Shown one piece after another: positions 8,791-15,946 of a stretch of 64,000 nucleotides of DNA (positions within the stretch are counted from its first letter, which is position 1; every line of letters starts with the position of its first letter). Made by a program: the position numbers and the translations under genes. A model generated the notes under the pieces. The model was not told where the DNA came from. It searched no databases and worked only from the letters and a program-made list of their open reading frames with translations. Origin of the DNA: JANQGH01 sp039177555 (GTDB lineage Bacteria > Pseudomonadota > Alphaproteobacteria > DSM-16000 > Inquilinaceae); assembly GCA_039177555.1 (NCBI GenBank), contig JBCDFV010000008.1, forward strand, positions 1 through 64,000. The letters run 5' to 3'.

Positions 8791-10097
8791 TCGGCGTTGC
8801 GCAAAAGAGCATCGGCCGCTCGCTCAGGGCGCCGATCCTGATCGGCATGGTCGTGTTGCTGCTGTTTTTCGGCGGGCTTGCCTACTGGTCCTGGTCGGCG
8901 CCGATATCCGGTGCCGCCATCGCCTCGGGCACGATCAGCCCGGAAGGCTATCGCCGCACCATCCAGCATCTCGAGGGCGGTATCGTCGAGGCCATCGAGG
9001 TTCGCGACGGCGACCTGGTGGAGGAGGGGGCGCCGCTGATCGTGCTCAGCGATTTGCAGGCGCGCGCCATGTTCGAACAGCTGCGCGGCCAGGACAACAA
9101 TCTGCGCGCGCTGGAGGCGCGCCTGATTGCCGAACAGACCGGCGTGACGGATTGGGACCCGGCCACCGATTCAGCCGATCTGGTCGCGGGCGTGCCGGGC
9201 TCGATCGTCGAGAGCCAGGCGCTGATGTTCCAGGTGCGGCGGGACAATCTCGACGAACAGGAGCGGATCTTGCGCCAGCGCATTGATCAGCTTCATGCCC
9301 AGATCGACGGTTTGCACAACCAGATTGCCGCGCAGGACGACCAGCTGGCCCTGATCGCCCAGGAGGTCGAGAGCGTGCAATCCCTTCTGGACCAGGGTCT
9401 GGAACGCATGCCGCGCCTGCTGGCGCTGCAGCGCGAGTCGGCGCAGATCGAGGGCTCCCGCGCCGTGAACGAGGCCTCGATCGCCACGGCGGAGCTGCGC
9501 ATCGGCGAGACGGAGCTTGAGCTAATCAGCCTGGAGACGGATCTCCTTCAAGAGGTCGGCGACCAGCTTGTCCAGGTGCAGGCGGAGCGGGCGACGATCC
9601 AGGAGCAATTGACGGCTTCAGGCGACATACTCGATCGCACGTTGATCACGGCGCCGATCACCGGCACGGTCGTCGGGCTTCAGGTGCGTACGACGGGTGG
9701 CGTCGTCGGCCCCGGCGAACCGCTGTTGGATATCGTGCCGCTGCATGAGGATATGCTGGTCGAGGCCCAGGTTCTTCTGACCGACATCGACGATGTTCAA
9801 ATGGGCCAGCAGGCCAGGGTGGTCTTGACCGCCTACCCCCAACGCAATCTGCTGCCGCTTGAGGGCGAGGTGGTTGCCCTGTCGGCCGACTCCGTCGCCG
9901 GCACCGAGACCCAGCCACCCTATTATGCCGCCCGCGTGCGGGTCACGCCGGAGGATCTGGATACTTTGCCAGACTTTGTCGAGCTGCGTCCCGGCATGCC
10001 GGTCGAGGTCTTCATCACGACCGGCGATCGCACGGTGGTGGATTACCTGATCAGCCCGCTGGTCGACACGTTCAATCGCGCTTTCCGCGAGGGCTGA
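8787..10097 (+). CDS. HlyD-family type I secretion periplasmic adaptor
   Basis: A 436-residue membrane fusion protein. A short cytoplasmic N-terminus is followed by one membrane helix at about residues 18-38, then the biotinyl-lipoyl half-motif HLEGGIVEAIEVRDGD, a long alpha-helical coiled-coil hairpin at about 95-290 rich in Gln and Leu, and the second lipoyl half and beta-barrel, RTLITAPITGTVVGL onward. These proteins bridge the inner-membrane ABC transporter to TolC. The start overlaps the stop of the ABC gene by 4 bases, so the two are translationally coupled. Length and domain order match PrtE/HlyD proteins. Confidence 0.92.
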   Translation: MIGVAQKSIGRSLRAPILIGMVVLLLFFGGLAYWSWSAPISGAAIASGTISPEGYRRTIQHLEGGIVEAIEVRDGDLVEEGAPLIVLSDLQARAMFEQLRGQDNNLRALEARLIAEQTGVTDWDPATDSADLVAGVPGSIVESQALMFQVRRDNLDEQERILRQRIDQLHAQIDGLHNQIAAQDDQLALIAQEVESVQSLLDQGLERMPRLLALQRESAQIEGSRAVNEASIATAELRIGETELELISLETDLLQEVGDQLVQVQAERATIQEQLTASGDILDRTLITAPITGTVVGLQVRTTGGVVGPGEPLLDIVPLHEDMLVEAQVLLTDIDDVQMGQQARVVLTAYPQRNLLPLEGEVVALSADSVAGTETQPPYYAARVRVTPEDLDTLPDFVELRPGMPVEVFITTGDRTVVDYLISPLVDTFNRAFREG

Positions 10098-10154
10098 GGC
10101 CAACTTGAAGCAATCCAAACCAATTTCCGAATTCATCGTAGCAGCGACCGTCGA

Positions 10155-10172
10155 CTTGGTTTACTAACCAAG
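10155..10172. promoter_or_regulatory. 18-base perfect palindrome upstream of the V-ATPase operon
   Basis: CTTGGTT and AACCAAG, each 7 bases, flank a TACT spacer. The element lies 58 bases after the adaptor stop and 57 bases before the start of the V-ATPase B gene. It has no trailing T run, so an operator, or a bidirectional hairpin between the two operons, is more likely than an intrinsic terminator. The cognate protein is unknown. Confidence 0.45.
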
Positions 10173-10228
10173 GGCGTTATCTCGCTCAGATGGTGCCCCC
10201 GACCGAGAGCATGGAGCGGTAGAGTCCC

Positions 10229-11641
10229 ATGGCGCTGAACCTCGTTCGATACTCGCGCGTACTCGAGATCGTCGGCGACATTATCAAGGTCTATGTCCCG
10301 GTGCCCGAGCCTGGCGAGCCGCCGCCGGTTCGGCTGCATGATCTGGCCGTGGTGGAGGATGCGCACTCCGCGCCATCCCCGGCCCAGGTCATCGCCGTCG
10401 ATCATACGGTAGTCTCGCTGCAGGTCTTCACCGGCACCAAGGGCCTGTCGACCCGCGCCTCGGTCCGCTTCCTCGGCCACCCGATGCAGGCGACCTATTC
10501 CCAGAATATCCTGGGTCGGGTCTTTCGCGGCGACGGCGAGCGCATGGACAGCGGCCCCGACCTGACCATGGACCCGAAGGTCGAGATTGGCGGGCCGTCG
10601 GTGAACCCGGTGCGCCGCGTTCTGGCCTCGAAGATGATCCGCACGGACGTGCCGATGATCGATGTCTTCAACTGCCTGGTCGAAAGCCAGAAGATCCCGA
10701 TCTTCTCCGTCGCCGGAGAGCCCTACAATTCGCTATTGGCCCGCATCGGCATTCAGGCCGACGCCGACATCGTCGTCTTCGGCGGGCTGGGGCTGATCTT
10801 CGACGATTATCACTTCTTCCGCACACGGTTTGAGGATGCTGGCGTCTTCGCCCGCACCGTCATGTTTGTGAACCAGGCCTCCGACCCGATCGTCGAACGC
10901 TTGCTGGTGCCCGACATGGCGCTGGCGGTGGCGGAGCGCTTCGCGGTCGACGAGGGCAAGCGCGTGCTGGTGCTGCTGACTGACATGACCGCCTTTGCCG
11001 ACGCCTTGAAGGAAATCGGCATCGCCATGGAGCGGGTGCCTTCCAACCGCGGCTATATGGGCGACCTCTATTCCCAGCTCTCGCGGCGCTATGAAAAGGC
11101 TTGCGACTTCGCCAGCGGCGGCTCGGTCACGATCCTCAGCGTCACCACCATGCCCGGCAACGACGTGACCCATCCGGTGCCGGACAACACCGGCTACATC
11201 ACCGAGGGGCAATTCTACCTGCATGACGGCGCCATCGATCCGTTTGGCTCTCTGTCGCGCCTGAAGCAGCACGTGATCGGCAAGGTCACCCGCGAGGATC
11301 ACGGTCAGGTCATGAACACCATGATCCGGCTCTATTCCGGCGCGCGCGATGCGGAGCAGAAGCAGGCCATGGCCTTCGAACTGTCCGACTATGACCAGCA
11401 GCTCTTGAAGTTCGGCGGGCTGTTCAGGAAGCGCTTCATGGATATCGACGTTTCGATGCCGCTGGAACCGGCGCTGGATTTGTGCTGGCAGACCATGGCG
11501 GAGTGTTTCCGGCCCGAACAGCTGCTGATGAAGCAGGATCTGGTTCAGAAGTATTTCCCCAGGCAAACGGCGGAGGAGGGTACGTCCGCCCCGGCGGCCG
11601 CTACCCCAGAATCCGCCACGCCTGAAACCTCCGCCGCCTGA
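10229..11641 (+). CDS. ntpB: V/A-type ATPase subunit B (non-catalytic)
   Basis: A 470-residue protein with the RecA-like fold of V/A-ATPase B subunits: an N-terminal beta-barrel beginning near VRYSRVLEIVGDIIKVYVPV, then NPVRRVLASKMIRTDVPMID, the IPIFSVAGEPYNSLLARIG region where a P-loop would be (degenerate, as expected for a B subunit), and SRLKQHVIGKVTREDHG near the nucleotide interface. B alternates with A in the A3B3 headpiece and contributes the arginine finger. The last roughly 25 residues are an Ala/Pro/Thr-rich tail beyond the usual family end. It is the first gene of the ATPase operon, which is unusual because B normally follows A. The B call is well supported by the missing Walker A. 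Confidence 0.93.
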   Translation: MALNLVRYSRVLEIVGDIIKVYVPVPEPGEPPPVRLHDLAVVEDAHSAPSPAQVIAVDHTVVSLQVFTGTKGLSTRASVRFLGHPMQATYSQNILGRVFRGDGERMDSGPDLTMDPKVEIGGPSVNPVRRVLASKMIRTDVPMIDVFNCLVESQKIPIFSVAGEPYNSLLARIGIQADADIVVFGGLGLIFDDYHFFRTRFEDAGVFARTVMFVNQASDPIVERLLVPDMALAVAERFAVDEGKRVLVLLTDMTAFADALKEIGIAMERVPSNRGYMGDLYSQLSRRYEKACDFASGGSVTILSVTTMPGNDVTHPVPDNTGYITEGQFYLHDGAIDPFGSLSRLKQHVIGKVTREDHGQVMNTMIRLYSGARDAEQKQAMAFELSDYDQQLLKFGGLFRKRFMDIDVSMPLEPALDLCWQTMAECFRPEQLLMKQDLVQKYFPRQTAEEGTSAPAAATPESATPETSAA

Positions 11642-11655
11642 GACCAGGCACGAAC

Positions 11656-12261
11656 ATGGCCCGCCTGCAACTCAGCAAGACGTCTCTGACGAACGAGAAG
11701 CGCCGGCTTGAGGGCTTCGAACGCTTTTTGCCGTCGCTCGACCTGAAGCGCCGACAGCTGACGGCGCTGAGGGCCGGCACCGCCGCGACGATTGCCGATC
11801 TTGCCAAGCAGGTTGAGGATTTGCGCGCCGAAGTCGCTGATCGCTTGCCGATGCTCGCCAATACTGACATTGATCTCAACGCCTTGGTGCACGTTTCTAA
11901 TGTTCAAGTTGAGATGGAGAATGTGGTCGGCGTTCGGCTGCCGCGCCTGTCGGGCGCGCAGGTCGATGTCCGCCCATACTCCTATCTCGGCAAGCCCCAT
12001 TGGGTCGACCAGGTCGCCGAAGACCTGAAGCGCATGGTGGATCTGCGCCTGCGTTTGCAGGTCGAACAGCGCCGCTTGGAGCTTCTGGCACAGGCCGTGC
12101 GCACGGTGACCCAGCGGGTCAATCTGTTCGACAAGGTATTGATCCCGCGCACGAGGGCGAACATCAAGCGCATCGAAATCTACTTGTCGGACGCGGAACG
12201 CGCGGCCGTCGTGCGCGCCAAGATCGCCAAGGCCAAACATCATCGTCAGGCTGCTGCATGA
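11656..12261 (+). CDS. ntpD: V/A-type ATPase subunit D (central rotor shaft)
   Basis: A 201-residue, highly helical protein with the N-terminal LSKTSLTNEKRRLEGFERFL segment and a C-terminal NLFDKVLIPRTRANIKRIEI segment, the two conserved helices that pair into the long coiled coil of the V-ATPase rotor shaft. D links rotation of the proteolipid ring to the A3B3 head. Length matches the family (about 200-220). It starts 14 bases after the B stop, and its stop overlaps the ATG of the I gene, so the operon continues without a break. No F subunit gene, the usual partner of D, is seen in the operon. Confidence 0.92.
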   Translation: MARLQLSKTSLTNEKRRLEGFERFLPSLDLKRRQLTALRAGTAATIADLAKQVEDLRAEVADRLPMLANTDIDLNALVHVSNVQVEMENVVGVRLPRLSGAQVDVRPYSYLGKPHWVDQVAEDLKRMVDLRLRLQVEQRRLELLAQAVRTVTQRVNLFDKVLIPRTRANIKRIEIYLSDAERAAVVRAKIAKAKHHRQAAA

Positions 12262-14057
12262 CCCTTGTTGCGCTCAAAAAGGTCACGGTCTGCGGCCTGA
12301 CCACGGAAAAGCAGCGCGTGCTGAACGGCCTGCAGGACCTTGGCTGCCTGCATTTGGTGCCGTTGCGGCCGCCGCCGGCGGAGCCGGAGCGTGCGGCCTC
12401 GCCCCACGCCGACGATGTCGTGCAGGCGCTGCGGTTCCTGGTCAGGACCAAGTTCAAGCGCCGGCAGTTGCCCCGCGACCCTTCGTTCGATGTCAGCGCG
12501 GTCGCGGCCGAGGCCTTGGAAATCAAACAGGGCCTGCGCGAGGCGACCGACAAGCGGGACTTTCTGGATCAGCGCATCAGGGATGTCACCCCGTGGGGCG
12601 ACCTGGTATTCCCGCCGCAGGAACAACTGGCCGGGTATCGGCTGTGGTTCTACATCCTGCCGGCCGGCCGCGCCAAGGCGCTGCAAAAGATCGACCTGCC
12701 ATGGCAGATCGTGCACAGGGATCCACGCCACATCCGTGTCGTGGTTATCGCCAGGGATGAACCGCCGTCGGATCTGCTGCCCGTGCCGCGCACGCATACG
12801 GGCAGCAAGCCACTGAACGAGCTTCAGTTGGAGTTGGAGGAGACCGAGGCGGAGATCGAGGCCCTGATGGCGCGGCGTCTGGGGCTGACCCGCTATATCT
12901 ATCTGATCAACCTGAACCTGGCGTCGGCGGAAAACGCCGCTTCGCTGGACCATGCGACGCAACAGACCCGTGACGAAGACGGCGTCTTCGCTGTTCAGGG
13001 CTGGGCGCCGGTGGCCGATCTGGAACGGCTCGGCGACTTCGCCAACGATCACGGGCTGGCCATGCTGGCCGAGGAACCCGCCGACGACGAGCAACCACCA
13101 ACCCTGTTGAAGAATGCACCGGCCTTTGGAGCGGGCACCGATCTGGCGCTGTTTTATCAGACGCCGGGCTACCGCACCTGGGACCCGTCGCTGGTCGTGT
13201 TCTTCTCGTTCACGGTGTTCTTCGCCATGATCCTGTCGGATGCGGGCTACGCGGTCGTGCTGGCCGTGTTCCTGGGCCTGATCTGGCGCAAGATGGGCCG
13301 CAGCGACGGCGGCAAGCGCATGCGCAACCTGTTCGCCTGGCTGCTGGGTGGGTCGTTCGTCTGGGGCGTGCTGGTCGGCGGCTATTTCGGCGTCACGCCG
13401 GACCCGGGCAGCTGGCTCGGCGCCCTGCACGTGATCAACCTGCAGAATTTCAACGCCATGATGGAGCTGTCGATCGCGGTCGGCGCAGCCCATCTGGTGC
13501 TGGCCAACCTGATCGTCGCCTACAACAACCGGCGGCATCTCGGGATCGTGGCCGCCAAGGTGGGGTGGAGTCTGTTCCTGATCGGCGGTTTCACCGCCTA
13601 TGCCGGCGGCGGCGCTGGCGATGCGGCGACGGTCGGCTTTGTCCTGGTCGCGGTCGGCATCGCCTTCGTCTTCCTGTTCACCAGCCAGCGGTCGCTGAAG
13701 AAGCCGGTGGATTTGGTCTGGCGGGTGCTTGAGGGCCTGAAGGGCGTCACGGACATCACCAAGGCCTTCGGTGACGTGTTGAGCTACATGCGGCTGTTTG
13801 CGCTCGGCCTGGCCAGCGCCTCCCTGGCGCTCACCTTCAATCAGTTGGCGGGCGAGGTCTCCGGCGACGTGCCGGGCCTGGGCCTGCTCTTGGAGCTTTT
13901 GATCCTGCTGATCGGCCATACGCTGAACATTGGCCTGGCGATCATGAGCGGCGTCGTCCACGGCCTCAGGCTGAACTACATCGAATTTTACAATTGGGGC
14001 ATGGAGGGCGAGGGCTATCCCTTCAGGGCCTTTGCCCGCAAGGAGGTGCAACGGTGA
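12258..14057 (+). CDS. ntpI: V/A-type ATPase subunit I (membrane stator, a-subunit homologue)
   Basis: A 599-residue protein with a soluble N-terminal half (1-about 300), including a helical arm, and a C-terminal half with about seven to eight membrane helices. Subunit I forms the proton or sodium half-channels facing the proteolipid ring. The segment DVLSYMRLFALGLASASLAL carries the conserved Arg of the essential helix, and the preceding GGYFGVTPDPG loop is also typical. The start is the ATG at 12258 overlapping the D stop (ATGA); the longer upstream open frame is the out-of-frame shadow of D. The stop overlaps the GTG start of K. The ion coupled (H+ or Na+) cannot be decided from this subunit. 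Confidence 0.92.
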   Translation: MTLVALKKVTVCGLTTEKQRVLNGLQDLGCLHLVPLRPPPAEPERAASPHADDVVQALRFLVRTKFKRRQLPRDPSFDVSAVAAEALEIKQGLREATDKRDFLDQRIRDVTPWGDLVFPPQEQLAGYRLWFYILPAGRAKALQKIDLPWQIVHRDPRHIRVVVIARDEPPSDLLPVPRTHTGSKPLNELQLELEETEAEIEALMARRLGLTRYIYLINLNLASAENAASLDHATQQTRDEDGVFAVQGWAPVADLERLGDFANDHGLAMLAEEPADDEQPPTLLKNAPAFGAGTDLALFYQTPGYRTWDPSLVVFFSFTVFFAMILSDAGYAVVLAVFLGLIWRKMGRSDGGKRMRNLFAWLLGGSFVWGVLVGGYFGVTPDPGSWLGALHVINLQNFNAMMELSIAVGAAHLVLANLIVAYNNRRHLGIVAAKVGWSLFLIGGFTAYAGGGAGDAATVGFVLVAVGIAFVFLFTSQRSLKKPVDLVWRVLEGLKGVTDITKAFGDVLSYMRLFALGLASASLALTFNQLAGEVSGDVPGLGLLLELLILLIGHTLNIGLAIMSGVVHGLRLNYIEFYNWGMEGEGYPFRAFARKEVQR

Positions 14058-14530
14058 GCGATTTCGTCATCCTGTTCGGCTGGACCGGCATCTTCGCCCC
14101 CATGGCAATCGGGGCGATCGGCAGCATCATCGGCTGTGCGCTGGCCGGCATGGCCGGCATCGGCGGGATGCTGGAGACCGAAGGCGGCTACGGCCGCTAT
14201 ATCGGCCTGTCGGCGCTGCCCTCATCCTTCGTGATCTACGGCATCGTGGTCATGTTCACGCTCAATCGCGACGTGACCGCCGACAATGCCGGCGGCCTAT
14301 TTGGCGTTGGCCTGCTGGCAGGTATTGCCTTGATGATCTGCGGCATTTGGCAGGGCCGCGCTTGCGCATCGGCGATCAACGCGGCGAAGGAGAAACCCGA
14401 GATTTTCGGCCTGTCGTTGGCACCGGCCGCGATCGTTGAGGGTTTCGGCGTTTTCGTCTTCATCTTCGCGCTGGTGGTCGCCGGCACGATTCCCGAGGCC
14501 GCATCGACCGCCGCGGGGGCGTCGCAATGA
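14054..14530 (+). CDS. ntpK: V/A-type ATPase subunit K (proteolipid ring)
   Basis: A 158-residue hydrophobic protein with four membrane helices, formed from two fused c-type hairpins. The ion-binding carboxylate is E129 in the fourth helix (AAIVEGFGVFVF). The matching position of the first hairpin (SSFVIYGIVV) has no acid, so each protomer carries one site, as in eukaryotic and enterococcal K-type rings. The start is GTG at 14054, preceded by AGGAGGTG at 14041-14048 and overlapping the I stop. The conserved helix-2 and helix-4 small-residue packing motifs suit a rotor ring. One carboxylate per four helices suggests a pump-like ion/ATP ratio, an inference from known V-ATPases. Confidence 0.92.
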   Translation: MSDFVILFGWTGIFAPMAIGAIGSIIGCALAGMAGIGGMLETEGGYGRYIGLSALPSSFVIYGIVVMFTLNRDVTADNAGGLFGVGLLAGIALMICGIWQGRACASAINAAKEKPEIFGLSLAPAAIVEGFGVFVFIFALVVAGTIPEAASTAAGASQ

Positions 14531-15219
14531 ACGAGGCGGCCAAGAACCAGACGATCGCGTCGGGCGTCGACGCGCTGATCGCCCGGCTGCGCGAGGAAGG
14601 CACCACGGCGGGCCGGGAACAGGCCGACCGCATCATCGACGAGGCCAAGGCCCAGGCCCAGACCATCGTGCAGCAGGCGGAAGCCAAGGCGCAGGAACGC
14701 TTGGAAAGGGCGCGTAAGGAGGCCGACGACCTGACCTCCGCCGGCAAGGACGCGCTGAAAGTGGCCATGCGCGATACCGTGCTGGCCCTGAAATCCCAGC
14801 TCATGCAGCGGTTTTCCAGCGACGTCGAACGGCTGGTCAGCCATGATCTGCATGACGAAAAGCTGCTGCGCCAGATGATCCTGGAGATCGTCGGCCGGGT
14901 CCGCGACGGGGCCAAGATCGAGCCGGACGATAAGCTGGAGGTCGTACTGCCGGAGGAGGTGATGGGCCTCGACACGCTGCGCCACCAGCCGGACGAGGCG
15001 ACCCAGGGCAAGCTGACCGATTTCGTGCTCGCGCTGACCAGCGAGCTGATGCGCGAAGGCGTCAGCTTCTCACCGGCGGAAGACCCGCAGATCGGCATCC
15101 GTGTACGCCTGGTCGATCATGACGTCACCTTGGACCTGACCGACGAGGCCGTCGCCGCCTTGCTGTTGCAGCACTTGCAGCCGCGTTTCCGCGCGGTGCT
15201 CGACGGCGTTATCCGCTAA
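14527..15219 (+). CDS. ntpE: V/A-type ATPase subunit E (peripheral stalk)
   Basis: A 230-residue protein. The first about 100 residues form an Ala/Lys/Glu/Gln-rich helix (IIDEAKAQAQTIVQQAEAKA) that would pair with a G/H-type subunit in the peripheral stalk, followed by a globular alpha/beta C-terminal domain that contacts the B subunit. The length fits family E (about 190-230). Its ATG overlaps the K stop. No separate G/H subunit gene was found in the operon, although stalks normally need one; a small helical protein elsewhere could fill that role. Confidence 0.85.
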   Translation: MNEAAKNQTIASGVDALIARLREEGTTAGREQADRIIDEAKAQAQTIVQQAEAKAQERLERARKEADDLTSAGKDALKVAMRDTVLALKSQLMQRFSSDVERLVSHDLHDEKLLRQMILEIVGRVRDGAKIEPDDKLEVVLPEEVMGLDTLRHQPDEATQGKLTDFVLALTSELMREGVSFSPAEDPQIGIRVRLVDHDVTLDLTDEAVAALLLQHLQPRFRAVLDGVIR

Positions 15220-15241
15220 GGCAGGGGCCGAGGGACGGACG

Positions 15242-15946
15242 ATGGCCTCGCTCGCCGACTCCATGGCTTACGTCATGCTGATGTCCAGCCTGCCAAGGCC
15301 GCTCAGCCTGTTCGGCGCGACCCAGACGCCGATCTCGCGGTTGAAGCTGGATCGCCGCTTGCGCATCTTGGACGAGGAAGATGCCAAGGATCTGCGGCTG
15401 ATCGAGGACGCCCTGGATTGGGGCCATCTGCCGATCGACCTGACGACGGATCAGGTCATCCAGCGCGTCCGCGTGGCCATGGCCGACACGGAGAACCCGG
15501 TTCTGCGCCAGATCATCCGCGACCGGCTGGAGATGCGGACCGTCATGGCCGCCCTGCGCGCCCGCCACCGGGGCGACGGGCCGCCGAAGGGCGCTTGGGG
15601 CTATGGACGCTGGACCCAGCAGATCGCCCGCAACTGGACCGAGCCGAATTTCAGGCTCGAAGGCGTCTTCCCCTGGATCGCCGAGGCCCAGCACCTGCTG
15701 GCACTGCCCGATCCCATGGCGCTGGAACGGCTCTTGATGCAGCAGAGTTGGACCCAACTCGGCCGCCTGGCCGGCGCTCATGAGTTCGATTTCGAGGCCG
15801 TCGTAATCTACGTGCTGCGCTGGAACATCGTCGACCGCTGGGTCCGCTACGACGGCAAGGCGGCGGCTGAGCGGTTCGAGCAGCTCGTCGAAACCGCGCT
15901 TCAGGACGTTGAGGAGAACATCATGCCGGAGATGGCCCATGGCTAA
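15242..15946 (+). CDS. DUF2764-family protein of V-ATPase operons (subunit C-like)
   Basis: A 234-residue, mostly helical, soluble protein in the position between E and A that DUF2764 proteins occupy in chlamydial and spirochaetal V-ATPase operons. Recognisable features are the start AYVMLMSSLPRP, the DFEAVVIYVLRWNIVDRW segment near the C-terminus, and an RLEMRTVMAALRARHRG helix. The family is thought to replace subunit C, which joins the central shaft to the proteolipid ring, and the operon otherwise lacks a C gene. The ATG at 15242 has GAGGGACG upstream, 22 bases after the E stop. It overlaps the A gene by 8 bases. Membership is by context and partial motif recall, so confidence is moderate. 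Confidence 0.75.
   Translation: MASLADSMAYVMLMSSLPRPLSLFGATQTPISRLKLDRRLRILDEEDAKDLRLIEDALDWGHLPIDLTTDQVIQRVRVAMADTENPVLRQIIRDRLEMRTVMAALRARHRGDGPPKGAWGYGRWTQQIARNWTEPNFRLEGVFPWIAEAQHLLALPDPMALERLLMQQSWTQLGRLAGAHEFDFEAVVIYVLRWNIVDRWVRYDGKAAAERFEQLVETALQDVEENIMPEMAHG

Noticed and set aside
10229..11641. F1-type beta subunit or flagellar/type III ATPase
   Set aside because: The Walker A is degenerate, and the neighbours are D, I, K and E of a V-type enzyme.
12246..14051. 601-codon minus-strand frame opposite the V-ATPase I gene
   Set aside because: The opposite strand encodes a clear subunit I. The antisense protein has no membrane or domain pattern.
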